Shown here piece after piece: positions 45,384 to 54,697 of a stretch of 64,000 nucleotides of DNA (its first letter is position 1; each line of letters opens with the position of its first letter). The translations under genes and the position numbers were made by a program. The notes beneath the pieces are model-generated. The model was not told the DNA's origin. It saw only the letters and a list, made by a program, of their open reading frames with translations, and did no database searches. Source of the DNA: Pyrinomonadaceae bacterium (GTDB taxonomy: Bacteria; Acidobacteriota; Blastocatellia; Pyrinomonadales; Pyrinomonadaceae); NCBI GenBank assembly GCA_028284415.1, contig JANQRU010000007.1, positions 496,001 through 560,000 on the forward strand, in the 5' to 3' direction.

Positions 45384-47078
45384 ATGCTAAATCAATCTAC
45401 TTATTCACTTCCCGAAAAAATTGAAAATGCCGTACGTTTGAAGTTTGACAAATGGAAAAAACAAGACAAAATTGGACGCATCTGGAATAAAGACGCTAGC
45501 GTTTGGACAGACGATGACGAGAATAAATGGCTCGGTTGGCTGGATATTGTTGAAGATGAAATAAAGAATATCGAAGCCTATCAAGCGTTTGCCGAAGACA
45601 TAAAAAATACCGGATTTTCCGACATAGTTTTATGTGGGATGGGCGGTTCTTCCCTATGTCCTGAGGTCTTAGCTGAAACTTTTGGGATCGGAAATTTTCA
45701 CGTTTTGGATTCAACAGTTCCCGCTTACATCAAATCAATTGAAAATAAAATTGATGTTGCTAAAACACTTTTTATTGTTTCAAGTAAATCAGGTTCGACT
45801 CTCGAAACTAATATTTTCAAACAGTATTTTTACAAATTAACCTGCAATGCAGTCGGTGAAGATAAGGCGGGGGAAAATTTTGTTGCTGTGACTGATCCCG
45901 ATTCAAAACTTGAAAAAATTGCCAAGCGTGACGGTTTTAGGAAAGTTTTTTACGGAGAACCGACCGTCGGTGGCAGATTTTCTGCTCTCTCAGCTTTTGG
46001 TATAACTCCTGCGGCAGCGATGCAACTTGATGTGAAAGAATATTTAGATAATGCAATGGAAATGGTTCACGCCTGCAAATCTCACGTTCCGAGTGAAAAC
46101 CCGGGAGTTTTTCTAGGAACGATTTTAGGCGTTTGTCATAATTTAGGACGTGACAAATTAACTATTTTCACATCTCCTGAAATTTATGATCTTGGAGCAT
46201 GGCTTGAACAACTGGTCGCAGAAAGCACGGGTAAAGAAGGAGTTTCAATAATCCCAGTTGACCGCGAAAAGGTACAAGATGCTGAGAATTATGGTAATGA
46301 CAGAGTTTTTGTATATCTCAAATTAAAAGACAATTTTGATGAAGAACAAGCCAATAAGATTATCGAAATAGAAAAATCAGGACTGCCTCTCATAAAAATT
46401 GAATTAAACGAAAAATCAGACCTCGGACAAGAATTCTTCCGATGGGAGTTTGCAACAGCTGTTGCTGGTTCGATCATGAATATCAATCCATTTAATCAAC
46501 CCGATGTTGAATCAGCAAAAGTTGAAGCAAGAAAGATAACTGAGAAATATGAAGAGACTGGCGAATTACCCAGGGAAGATGCTTTTTATGAAGAAAATGG
46601 AATTAAATTATTCACAAATCAGGGAAACTTAAATGAATTAAATGAAATTGTTGGTGAAGATAAATCACTTGCAAATTATCTCAAAGCTCACTTATCCAGA
46701 ATTAAAGAAAATGATTACTTCGCATTACTCGCATATATTGAAATGAATGCAAGCAATGAAGAAGATTTACAAGATATCCGACACAAAATATTAAGTAAGT
46801 ACAATGTAGCTACCTGCTTGGGTTTTGGACCTAGGTTTTTGCATTCGACAGGACAAGCTTACAAAGGCGGAGCAAATAATGGAGTTTTCCTTCAAATTAC
46901 TTCAGATGATTCAGTTGATTTCGATGTTCCTGAACAAAAATACACTTTTGGCGTTGTAAAAACAGCACAAGCACGCGGTGATTTTCAAGTTTTACTTGAA
47001 AGACAGAGGCGTGCTTTGCGTTTACATTTAGGAGAAAGTAGTTCTGAATCTATTCAAAAGATTTCTGAACTTATTTGA
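45384..47078 (+). CDS. Phosphoglucose isomerase, the isomerase half of Tal-Pgi type, unfused
   Basis: The 564-residue protein matches the C-terminal half of bifunctional transaldolase/phosphoglucose isomerase proteins. It has KIGRIWNKDASVWTDDDENK near residues 23-42, VLCGMGGSSLCPEVLAETFG near 77, FIVSSKSGSTLETN near 129 and VGGRFSALSAFGI near 198. It interconverts glucose 6-phosphate and fructose 6-phosphate. No transaldolase domain precedes it, and the 23 codons upstream in frame show no similarity to one. ATG 45384 is preferred to a TTG at 45315. It overlaps the end of the HDOD gene by 8 bases (convergent). Confidence 0.85.
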   Translation: MLNQSTYSLPEKIENAVRLKFDKWKKQDKIGRIWNKDASVWTDDDENKWLGWLDIVEDEIKNIEAYQAFAEDIKNTGFSDIVLCGMGGSSLCPEVLAETFGIGNFHVLDSTVPAYIKSIENKIDVAKTLFIVSSKSGSTLETNIFKQYFYKLTCNAVGEDKAGENFVAVTDPDSKLEKIAKRDGFRKVFYGEPTVGGRFSALSAFGITPAAAMQLDVKEYLDNAMEMVHACKSHVPSENPGVFLGTILGVCHNLGRDKLTIFTSPEIYDLGAWLEQLVAESTGKEGVSIIPVDREKVQDAENYGNDRVFVYLKLKDNFDEEQANKIIEIEKSGLPLIKIELNEKSDLGQEFFRWEFATAVAGSIMNINPFNQPDVESAKVEARKITEKYEETGELPREDAFYEENGIKLFTNQGNLNELNEIVGEDKSLANYLKAHLSRIKENDYFALLAYIEMNASNEEDLQDIRHKILSKYNVATCLGFGPRFLHSTGQAYKGGANNGVFLQITSDDSVDFDVPEQKYTFGVVKTAQARGDFQVLLERQRRALRLHLGESSSESIQKISELI

Positions 47079-47952
47079 ATGAATTTATAACTTCAGTGAC
47101 TTTATCTTTCGTTCCTTCCCAAACGTTTTCGATAAAGTTTTCTGAAAAACCTAGTTTCATAGCCGATTCAGAGTAATTTAGTTTTTCTTCTTCCTCACTT
47201 CGGACTCCATACCCATTTATGTTGGCTAAAATATCGGCTATGTCTATAATATGCTCAACAATTTTTGGTTGTTCGGATTGAGTGGGATTATGATGATTTA
47301 AAATCGAATAACAGACTTCATCAGGTAAATTCCAGCGTCTTGCCACTAACGAGCCAACCTCGGCGTGAGTATATCCATAAGTATCAAACTCTGCCTTGAG
47401 CATCTCAAATTCATTATTGATTTTTAAGATTTCTTCATAATCTTCCGAATCGTGATTTAAGAGTACAAATTTGCCAAAATCGTGTAATAAGCCACAAATA
47501 AATGCTTCCTCAAGTCCACGCATTTCAAGAACACCGCTTATCTCACGGGCTATGATTGCAACTGCCAATGAATGCTCCCAAACTTTTTGAGATACTTCAG
47601 TTTGATTTATGCCTTTATTAAATGTCCTTGCTGCCATTTCGACTATAACTATGTCGTAAATCGACTGATTCCCGATTGCTGTTACGGCAGTGTCAACCAG
47701 TACGATTTCTCTTTCAAGCGAGTAAATTGGCGAGTTCGCCAAACGCAAAACCCTTGCCGTTAGAATCGGGTCGTGGCTGATTGCCCGAACTATTGCACTT
47801 CTGGAAGAATTATAATCTCGAAGCAATTCAGACAAGCGCAAGAGCCCATTTGGCGATGGGGGCATTTTTTGGTCAACAAGAGAATCTATTTCAATTCTTT
47901 TTTTAGGGACGGGGATTGGATGCGAAAGCTGACCTGTATTTTGTTGTAGCAT
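47071..47952 (-). CDS. HDOD-domain protein
   Basis: The 293-residue protein has an HDOD domain near residues 30-225, with MPPSPNGLLRLSELL, AISHDPILTARVLRLANSP near 58 and a degenerate HD site region (EEAFICGLLHDFGKFVLLNH near 160). HDOD proteins bind partners and take part in signalling, and they usually lack phosphohydrolase activity. A paralogue is encoded at 49522. No partner kinase or cyclase is adjacent. Confidence 0.85.
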   Translation of the reverse strand: MLQQNTGQLSHPIPVPKKRIEIDSLVDQKMPPSPNGLLRLSELLRDYNSSRSAIVRAISHDPILTARVLRLANSPIYSLEREIVLVDTAVTAIGNQSIYDIVIVEMAARTFNKGINQTEVSQKVWEHSLAVAIIAREISGVLEMRGLEEAFICGLLHDFGKFVLLNHDSEDYEEILKINNEFEMLKAEFDTYGYTHAEVGSLVARRWNLPDEVCYSILNHHNPTQSEQPKIVEHIIDIADILANINGYGVRSEEEEKLNYSESAMKLGFSENFIENVWEGTKDKVTEVINSFK

Positions 47953-48044
47953 AGGGATATTTTTGTATAAATTGCCAATATGAGTTGTTGATCGGCGAAA
48001 AGCCTACCTTGCTTATCGGCAGTCCCTAAATAAAACTTTAGAAA

Positions 48045-48081
48045 AAAAATAAAAAAAGTGCAGTTTTTTTTCAGCACTTTT
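48045..48081 (-). terminator. Terminator of the DKNYY gene
   Basis: Read on the reverse strand, AAAAGTGC and GCACTTTT form a stem (48054-48061 with 48074-48081), followed by a long T-run. It is 20 bases after the left-going stop at 48102. Confidence 0.75.
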
Positions 48082-48101
48082 AGTCAGCTAATTTTTGGGA
48101 T

Positions 48102-49226
48102 TTATTTTTTCTTTTTCTTTATAGTTCCAAAGTTGTAATTATTGTTTTTATCTCTTGCATCAATTCTTTTTTCTCCTTTAACTAGAGCAAAGGTTTCAGG
48201 ATCTGCTTTTTCCAAAATCTTTGGAGGATTTACAACATTTACTGAAAAATAAACCTGATTTTTGTCTTTAGCATAATTATGATTTAAACCAATAAAGGTA
48301 TTTACGTCAGCATCTTCGATCTTTCGATACCCCCAAAATGCATTTTTGCTGTCTTTTGCATAAGAAGCTTGTCTTTCAGAGGGAAACACTACGAAATTAT
48401 CACTGTCTTCACTAATCGTTTTCTTGCTCCAATAAACATTTTTACTATCTTTGGAATACGAATTTGAGAGAATTTTGAAATTATCCGGATCATCGCTTAG
48501 AGGAGTTAGTCCAAAAAACACCTGCTTTTCATCTCTGTGATGGTATTTACCCAAGATTCTGTGAGTGTTTACATCGCAATTTTCAACTTTTAACCCATTA
48601 TAAAAAACAGAGGCTTTATCTCTAGCAAAGGTTTCATTATGTTTGGAAACAACCCTAAAAGTTTCCGGATCAGCATCTTCGATTATGTTTCTTTTGTAAA
48701 CATTATTCTTATCGCGGAAATACCCTGTTTTCCCAATCATTTCAAAGGTCGGAACATCAACAACTCCGGGAAGGAACTCTCTACGTCCTGAAAAAATAAC
48801 TCTACCATCAGTCGAGTATATAGTTTCAAACTTGTTTAGCTTTGTCTTAAATAGAATCTTAAAATCTTTGGGATATTTACTGAGAATTTCATTCGAATAA
48901 TAGACGTGATTTTTGTCTTTGGCGTAGGGTACATCAATTAGTTCAAATGTTGCTCCATGACTTTGTGCAATTTTCTTGCCCCTTAAATAGGCGTGCTTGT
49001 TATCTTTGCCATAGTTTCGATTAATTACTTTGAAAGAACTGGCATCCGCTCCTTCTACAACAAACGAATGAGTTGTTCCTAAACCTTTCATTCCTTCGTT
49101 ATAGATTACCTTACCGTTTTTAACTTCATATCCGCCGACAAGTCTTTTCGGACACGCAGAAAAGCTGAAAACGATTGCTAAGATACAACCAATTCCGGAA
49201 AATTTTTGGACTCTATCTATCCACAT
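48102..49226 (-). CDS. DKNYY-family lipoprotein
   Basis: The 374-residue protein has an N-terminal hydrophobic segment ending in SFSACPKR, a plausible lipobox (FSAC). About nine repeats of DKNYY type follow: KDNKHAYLRGKKI, KDKNHVYYSNEIL, RDKNNVYKRNII, RDEKQVFFGLT and KDSKNVYWSKKTI, each about 35-40 residues. The DKNYY family is a repeat-rich secreted or surface family of unknown role. It lies between the two HDOD genes on the same strand. Confidence 0.85.
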   Translation of the reverse strand: MWIDRVQKFSGIGCILAIVFSFSACPKRLVGGYEVKNGKVIYNEGMKGLGTTHSFVVEGADASSFKVINRNYGKDNKHAYLRGKKIAQSHGATFELIDVPYAKDKNHVYYSNEILSKYPKDFKILFKTKLNKFETIYSTDGRVIFSGRREFLPGVVDVPTFEMIGKTGYFRDKNNVYKRNIIEDADPETFRVVSKHNETFARDKASVFYNGLKVENCDVNTHRILGKYHHRDEKQVFFGLTPLSDDPDNFKILSNSYSKDSKNVYWSKKTISEDSDNFVVFPSERQASYAKDSKNAFWGYRKIEDADVNTFIGLNHNYAKDKNQVYFSVNVVNPPKILEKADPETFALVKGEKRIDARDKNNNYNFGTIKKKKK

Positions 49227-49273
49227 TCCGAGTTATTTTAACATAGTATTTGTTTAACAACTCCAATCTTTGA

Positions 49274-49345
49274 TTAAAAGATTGCAAATACGCAAACTCC
49301 GATTATGAATAAAATTATAATGAGATTAAATGCTATTCGAAACAT
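49274..49345 (-). CDS. Possible 23-residue membrane peptide
   Basis: A frame from an ATG at 49345 encodes MFRIAFNLIIILFIIGVCVF then AIF and a stop, a single hydrophobic helix with one Cys. GGAG lies 9 bases before the ATG on the reverse strand. It is 47 bases upstream of the DKNYY gene and could be co-transcribed. Sequence composition alone cannot exclude chance. Confidence 0.35.
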   Translation of the reverse strand: MFRIAFNLIIILFIIGVCVFAIF

Positions 49346-49462
49346 ATATTTGACTCCACTAAAAATGCTATAAAGCAGGCAGGCAAGTAAATAATGTCGA
49401 ATTCTCGGATAAAATTCAATGTGGATTTCCACAGTTTGTCAATAAAAATCGGCTTAACACGT

Positions 49463-49497
49463 AAAAAAAGAGTAGTTTTTGACCAAAAACTACTCTT
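49463..49497 (-). terminator. Terminator of the second HDOD gene
   Basis: AAGAGTAGTTTTT (49468-49480) pairs exactly with AAAAACTACTCTT (49485-49497) around GACC. The reverse strand continues into seven T residues. Confidence 0.9.
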
Positions 49498-49521
49498 AAA
49501 TTAATTCAGTTTTTCAATGTT

Positions 49522-50412
49522 TTACCTAAAGTTCTTCAAAACATCATAGAGACTTTCCTCTGTTTTTTCCCAAGCCATCTGTAATTGATTTGTCGTCAAT
49601 CTTAAAGCTCTAACAGATTCAGACTGAGGGAGTTGGTCGGAAATTTTGTCCATCCCAAATCCTTTCTTTGTCACCAGGTCGTCCGCAACATTAATTATGT
49701 GGGAGATAACTAATGCGTGTGGTGCTTTTTTGGGTTTGTGATGATATAAAATCGCGGAACACACAGCTTCAGGTAATTCCCAATTATGTGCTACGAAAAA
49801 GCCTACTTGCATATGGTTGTAACCAAATAAAACTTCTTCCATCCTGATCGCTTTTTCCTCGCTGTTTGCTTCAAAAATCTCTTTACATTGTTTTGGATCT
49901 GTTTGGTACAACAAAGTCTGTCCTATGTCGTGTAATAATCCGCAAGTAAAAGCTTCTTCAGTACCACGAATTTGTAAGAACTGCGAAATTTCACGTGCTG
50001 AAATTGCAACTGCAACAGAATGCTCCCAAACCGACACTCCCGAATTTTTGTATCGCATAAACTTTGAGAAATTGTCTGAAGCGACGCCTAGCATTACTAT
50101 GTCATAAACTGATCTGATTCCAACTGCAGAAACTGCGTGATGAATTGTAGTAACGCCTCTCTGAAGTGCATATAAAGGTGAATTAGCTAATTTCAAAACC
50201 CTGGTTGCCATTATCGGATCATAGCTTATTACATCAGCTATTTCTTTGGCTGTTACATTTACATCTCTTAATAGTTCAAGGATTCTGCTAACACTGTTTG
50301 GTAATGGAAATAATTTAGTTTTAACTAACTGTTCAATGTCTATTTTTTGTCGCTCTGAAAATTCATCTAAAAGTGTAGTTTTTGGTGCTTCGATTTCAAA
50401 TGTTTTTAACAT
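49522..50412 (-). CDS. HDOD-domain protein
   Basis: The 296-residue protein is a paralogue of 47071-47952. The HDOD domain (residues about 30-235) contains LFPLPNSVSRILELLRDV, VISYDPIMATRVLKLANSP near 61 and EEAFTCGLLHDIGQTLLYQT near 165. LLHDIG keeps an HD-like pair but the full phosphodiesterase set is not seen. The C-terminal helix bundle (RALRLTTNQLQMAWEKTEESL) is similar to the paralogue. GAGAATATAACATG supplies a weak SD. The two HDOD genes enclose the DKNYY gene. Confidence 0.85.
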   Translation of the reverse strand: MLKTFEIEAPKTTLLDEFSERQKIDIEQLVKTKLFPLPNSVSRILELLRDVNVTAKEIADVISYDPIMATRVLKLANSPLYALQRGVTTIHHAVSAVGIRSVYDIVMLGVASDNFSKFMRYKNSGVSVWEHSVAVAISAREISQFLQIRGTEEAFTCGLLHDIGQTLLYQTDPKQCKEIFEANSEEKAIRMEEVLFGYNHMQVGFFVAHNWELPEAVCSAILYHHKPKKAPHALVISHIINVADDLVTKKGFGMDKISDQLPQSESVRALRLTTNQLQMAWEKTEESLYDVLKNFR

Positions 50413-50516
50413 GTTATATTCTCTTTTGAATTTAGTTGGTATGGATAATTGATAGCGTGGGATTCCACCAATATTTACATTTCGGCAATTTTCAGAATTT
50501 CTTTAGCTTTAAAGTT

Positions 50517-50554
50517 AAAAAAAGTCAGATTTTTTTATTAAAAAAATCTGACTT
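50517..50554 (-). terminator. Terminator of the SDR gene
   Basis: AAGTCAGATTTTTTT (50522-50536) pairs exactly with AAAAAAATCTGACTT (50540-50554). On the reverse strand a T-run follows the stem. Confidence 0.9.
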
Positions 50555-50582
50555 AAATTTTCTTGCAAAATAAAAGTTTAGC

Positions 50583-51305
50583 TTAGATAATCTGGTGATT
50601 TTCCGGCATCAATACAATTTCAGACATGACCCCCTCACCTTCCTGTGTTGCGGCAAAAAATACTGCTCTTGCAGCGGCATCCAAAGACAACATTTTGTTT
50701 CGCTGAACCTTCATCGTTACATCGTCCCAAAATGATGAATCAACGCCTCCAAAATGCATCAATGAAAATCTGATTCCAAAGCGTTTGTATTCATCTTTAA
50801 GACATTTTATCATTCCTGTAAGTGCATATTTTGCAGCACAATACGCTGATGCCTGCATCATCGGAGCTTTACCTAAAACTCCGGGTATTGCCACAACTCG
50901 ACCAAATTTTTGCTCTTTCATAATTGGCAGAACTTCTTTCAAAACTAAAAATGCTGTTTTTGTGTTGGCATTAATTAATTCATCAAAGTCTTCCTCTGTT
51001 AGTTCGGCGAAAGGCTTTAAGATTCCTTTACCAGCAGAAAGAACTAAATAATCGATCGAACCAAACTGTTGAACTGTTTGTTCAACGAGTGATTTTACGT
51101 CTTCTTCTACCGATGCATCAGCAGCCAAAGCCAAAACATTCGGATTCCCTTTCGAATTAAGCTTATATTCTAACTCCATCAGCTCTGCTTCATTCCGGGA
51201 GCTTATGACTATATTAGCGTTTGCATCCGAAAAAAATTCTGCGGAACAACGTCCGATTCCGCGCCCTCCACCAATAACTAATACTGTTTTTCCATCTAGA
51301 TTCAT
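50583..51305 (-). CDS. Short-chain dehydrogenase/reductase
   Basis: The 240-residue NAD(P)-dependent oxidoreductase has the Rossmann loop VIGGGRGIGRCSAEF near residues 10-24, LVLSAGKG near 86 and the active-site SAYCAAKYAL (YxxxK) near 153. The SDR family reduces carbonyls or oxidises alcohols across many pathways, and the substrate cannot be fixed here. It is the last gene of the left-going run from 54697, 57 bases behind a permease gene. Confidence 0.88.
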   Translation of the reverse strand: MNLDGKTVLVIGGGRGIGRCSAEFFSDANANIVISSRNEAELMELEYKLNSKGNPNVLALAADASVEEDVKSLVEQTVQQFGSIDYLVLSAGKGILKPFAELTEEDFDELINANTKTAFLVLKEVLPIMKEQKFGRVVAIPGVLGKAPMMQASAYCAAKYALTGMIKCLKDEYKRFGIRFSLMHFGGVDSSFWDDVTMKVQRNKMLSLDAAARAVFFAATQEGEGVMSEIVLMPENHQII

Positions 51306-51362
51306 AATATGATTTCTTCCCCTTGTTCAATGTATTTTTTATAAACTTCTCTTTAATAAATT

Positions 51363-52625
51363 TTACGGCGTTCTCATAGCTTCCACAGGATCAAGCCTTG
51401 CAGCTCTGACAGCAGGGTAAATACCAGCTATCAAACCGACTAAAACAGAAGCAAGAAGCCCTGCAATTATTGCCCAAATTGGAACTACTGCCGGAAAACT
51501 AACAATCACACGAAAGGCAAATGCAAGTAATAATCCAACTGTTATACCAATCACTCCACCTAATCCGGTTAATGTCATTGCTTCTGATAAAAACTGTACT
51601 AAAACATCTCTTTTTGTAGCTCCTAACGCTCTTCGAATACCGATCTCTGCCGTTCGTTCTTTAACAGATACGAGCATAATGTTCATAACCCCGACACCAC
51701 CCACAAAGAGGCTTGCTAAAGCAATCGGGACAACTATGACTCCAAGACCGCTGATAACATTATTTACCAAATCAAAAATTTGTTCGGCACGATTTACACC
51801 AAAGTTGTTTGGTTCACTTGGAGAAACACCTCTCCTTTGCCGTAGAAGATTTATTACGTCTTCGGTGACTTCATCAACTCTACCATTTGGTGCTCTTACA
51901 ACGATCGTATTTTCTTCGATATCGGGATAAAGTTTTTGAGATGTTTCAAACGGAATGTAAACGACTCTTTCATCAATCTCATCGCTTCCGATTACACCTT
52001 CTCCTGAAGATTCACTCAACACTCCAATAACCCGAAAAAGCCTTCCATCTATCTTTATAGTTTCTCCGATAGCATTTTTATCTTCAAAGACCTGTTTCTT
52101 AATTCCCGAACCAATTACAGCAACCTGTAAACGATTTTTTCTTTCCTGCTCAACAAAAAATCTACCTTCAGCAATCGGAACATTCGCAACTTGTGGATAA
52201 TTTTCCCAAACCCCTAATATCAAAGGATTTATTGCTGTTTTGCTATTAGCAGTCAATTTTGGAACATTCGCACTTGGTCCATAACTTCCGCGTATTTTTT
52301 GTGGCGAGACTTCCAGAGGAGATTCAAGCTCTGCTACAGCCTTTATATCTGCGTAAGTTAATTCTTTCCTCTGCCTTTCCTCAGCAGTCGGTCTTTGAAG
52401 CGACGGTCCGATTCTTTCTTGTTTTGTAAAATAAACTACATTCGGTGAATTTTTCTCAGTTACTTCAGCCACCCTCTGGGAAAGTCCTGTTAGAACTGCT
52501 CCAACCAAAGCGACTACTGCCGTGCCGACTATAACTCCTGTCAGAGTTAAACCTGAACGTAATTTGTGTGCAAGAATCGAATCGAATACGACCTGCCAAA
52601 TGTCTTTTACAAACTGCCTGTTCAT
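51363..52625 (-). CDS. MacB-like ABC transporter permease (first of pair)
   Basis: The 420-residue permease has an N-terminal helix (LTGVIVGTAVVALVGAVLTG near residues 29-48) and a MacB-type periplasmic domain of about 230 residues. Three C-terminal helices follow, with SVKERTAEIGIRRALGATKR near 325 as the coupling motif and GIYPAVRAARLDPVEAMR at the end. Such permeases export peptides, lipoproteins or toxins with a MacA partner and an ATPase, neither of which is in this run. It shares the run with a similar permease and a secreted protein between them. Confidence 0.88.
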   Translation of the reverse strand: MNRQFVKDIWQVVFDSILAHKLRSGLTLTGVIVGTAVVALVGAVLTGLSQRVAEVTEKNSPNVVYFTKQERIGPSLQRPTAEERQRKELTYADIKAVAELESPLEVSPQKIRGSYGPSANVPKLTANSKTAINPLILGVWENYPQVANVPIAEGRFFVEQERKNRLQVAVIGSGIKKQVFEDKNAIGETIKIDGRLFRVIGVLSESSGEGVIGSDEIDERVVYIPFETSQKLYPDIEENTIVVRAPNGRVDEVTEDVINLLRQRRGVSPSEPNNFGVNRAEQIFDLVNNVISGLGVIVVPIALASLFVGGVGVMNIMLVSVKERTAEIGIRRALGATKRDVLVQFLSEAMTLTGLGGVIGITVGLLLAFAFRVIVSFPAVVPIWAIIAGLLASVLVGLIAGIYPAVRAARLDPVEAMRTP

Positions 52626-52629
52626 TTAT

Positions 52630-53409
52630 TTATTCCGGCAATACAAATTCTCTAAATATATTAAAACCGATATTGAAACCAACACCTCTGGTTGCTTGCC
52701 TCAAACCATCTTTGTAACTAAATCTCTGTGGATACCAAGTTTCTGTTGCAATTATATTTGCTGTATATCGCCCTGCTAATCTAGATGGGTTAAAAACTCT
52801 CTTACCACTTGGAGTTCTAGCTGTAAAACTTGAAAGAACAGCATTTTTAACCCTTGAACCAAAATCTTTCTTTTTACTTTTGTAAAATCGGCTGTCAAGT
52901 TTCAAAGCTTCTTCCATTCCAAAAGCGACACTTTCACTTATTGCTCTCTTTCCAAAATTTGACCCAAGCCGTCTAAAAAAACCTTCAGTGTTTCTTTCCC
53001 ACTCAGGCGGGTTTTCATTTATCTGTCCAATGACCGTGCTAAAACCAACCCCGATCAATCCCGTACCTGCAATGTTATTCACATAACGGTTTACCCTTTT
53101 CTTCAAACTCGGTCTGACATACGTGCTATTCTGTTTATTTTTGGCTTGCGTATTCCCTTCTTTGTCGCCGGAAATTAAAATATTCTTAGCAGACTTTCTT
53201 TCTAATTTTATTTCTTCGATTGCAAAAGATTTGATCGGCTTTAGTTCAGTTCCTTCTTTTATCGGAACTAAGCTTTTATCAATTTTGATTTCTTGCGTTT
53301 TGGAAACTTCGTTCGTTTCCAAATTTTGAACTTCAACTTGACTATATGCTGTCACAAAAGACAATAGAAATATTGTGATCAAAAAATATATTTTTTTATA
53401 AAACTTCAT
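52630..53409 (-). CDS. Exported protein of unknown function between two permease genes
   Basis: The 259-residue protein has a signal peptide (MKFYKKIYFLITIFLLSFVTAYS). A charged N-terminal part of about 90 residues precedes a C-terminal region of about 150 residues with RYVNNIAGTGLIGVGFS near 111 and VAFGMEEALKLDSRFYKSK near 159. The region ends ATRGVGFNIGFNIFREF. It may be periplasmic or outer-membrane associated. I cannot name the family. The gene lies 4 bases from the following permease and 25 from the preceding one, so it is probably part of their system. Confidence 0.72.
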   Translation of the reverse strand: MKFYKKIYFLITIFLLSFVTAYSQVEVQNLETNEVSKTQEIKIDKSLVPIKEGTELKPIKSFAIEEIKLERKSAKNILISGDKEGNTQAKNKQNSTYVRPSLKKRVNRYVNNIAGTGLIGVGFSTVIGQINENPPEWERNTEGFFRRLGSNFGKRAISESVAFGMEEALKLDSRFYKSKKKDFGSRVKNAVLSSFTARTPSGKRVFNPSRLAGRYTANIIATETWYPQRFSYKDGLRQATRGVGFNIGFNIFREFVLPE

Positions 53410-53434
53410 AATTCCCCCGTGTTTCTATCAATAA

Positions 53435-54697
53435 TTATTCAGAGTTTAGTGCCTCAATGGGATCAAGTTTTGAAGCCTTTCTGGCAGGAACAACTCCAAA
53501 AACAATTCCCACCGAACAAGAAACTCCAATTGCTAAGAATACTGCCCAAACAGGAACAGTTAACGGTAACGAACTAAGCCAAACAACTAGTCCGATCAAC
53601 CCCGAAGCAAGAATAAGACCTAGCACACCACCTATCAGTGTCAATGTCGTAGTTTCAATTAAAAACTGTGACAAAATATCACCTCTTTTTGCCCCAAGTG
53701 CCATTCTTATTCCGATTTCTTTCTTTCTTTCCGTAACGGAAGCAAGCATCATATTCATTACGACTACCCCGCCAACAAAAAGTGCGATTATAGTCAAAGG
53801 ATAGATGATCGTTCCGACAATTCCCGTCAAAGTGCCTGCAAAGGCTTGTAAACTATCTGCGGTTACTATACTGAAATTATCTTCCTTGTTGGTTAAAACT
53901 AGTCCGCGACGAATTCGCATGGCTGTTCGCAAACGCTCCTCAGTCTCCAGCGGAGAGATATTTTTTGTATCGCGGGCTTTAGCTAAAATGGCTATTGACC
54001 GTGAGCGTTTGCCAAAAACTTTTTCAAATGTTCCTAACGGAATCTGAACGAAACCATCTTGTGAATTACCAAACACTGAACCGCGTGGTTCAGCAACTCC
54101 GATTACCTCATATGCAATTTGTCCTAGCTGGATTTTCCTTCCGATTGGACTTGTTCCACCAAAAAGTTCGTCAACAACATCCTGACCGATCACACAAACA
54201 TTTCTGCGAAAATCTATGTCAAAACTTCTAAAATAACGTCCGCGCTCAATTTTAATATCAGTTAATTCATTAACATTTGAAGTAACGCCTTGAATAACTA
54301 TTCCGACGAGCGTTTTTGAGCCACGCCTTGCGGGAAGGGATGCATCAGTTTGAGCACCGATCATAAACTCAGAACCAAGTCTGTTTTGTAGATACTTTAA
54401 GTCATCGGAAAGAATGTCCGGTCTTTTTGAACGTGCTTCTGCAAATGCCTGTCCATCTGCATTAAAATCCTGAAATGAAGCTTTTTCAATTCTAATTACA
54501 TCCGGTGCAAAATCTGCTATCGCCTTAACAATAAAGTTTTGAGCCCCTTGTAAAAGTGCGGCAACAATAACGACCACCGCTACTCCAACAACGATTCCGA
54601 TAATAGTCAGAATAGACCGCGTCATGTTCGCACGAATCGAATCGAATGCGATTCTTACAGACTCTATAAAACTTGTTAAAACCGAAGACATATTCAA
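53435..54697 (-). CDS. MacB-like ABC transporter permease (second of pair)
   Basis: The 420-residue paralogue of 51363-52625 has an N-terminal helix near residues 28-48, a periplasmic MacB_PCD-like region, then three helices. The coupling motif is SVTERKKEIGIRMALGAKRG near 324, and VVPARKASKLDPIEALNSE closes it. It differs clearly from its partner in the periplasmic domain, so the two may form a heterodimer or act separately. It is the first gene of the left-going run; no ATPase precedes it. Confidence 0.88.
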   Translation of the reverse strand: MNMSSVLTSFIESVRIAFDSIRANMTRSILTIIGIVVGVAVVVIVAALLQGAQNFIVKAIADFAPDVIRIEKASFQDFNADGQAFAEARSKRPDILSDDLKYLQNRLGSEFMIGAQTDASLPARRGSKTLVGIVIQGVTSNVNELTDIKIERGRYFRSFDIDFRRNVCVIGQDVVDELFGGTSPIGRKIQLGQIAYEVIGVAEPRGSVFGNSQDGFVQIPLGTFEKVFGKRSRSIAILAKARDTKNISPLETEERLRTAMRIRRGLVLTNKEDNFSIVTADSLQAFAGTLTGIVGTIIYPLTIIALFVGGVVVMNMMLASVTERKKEIGIRMALGAKRGDILSQFLIETTTLTLIGGVLGLILASGLIGLVVWLSSLPLTVPVWAVFLAIGVSCSVGIVFGVVPARKASKLDPIEALNSE

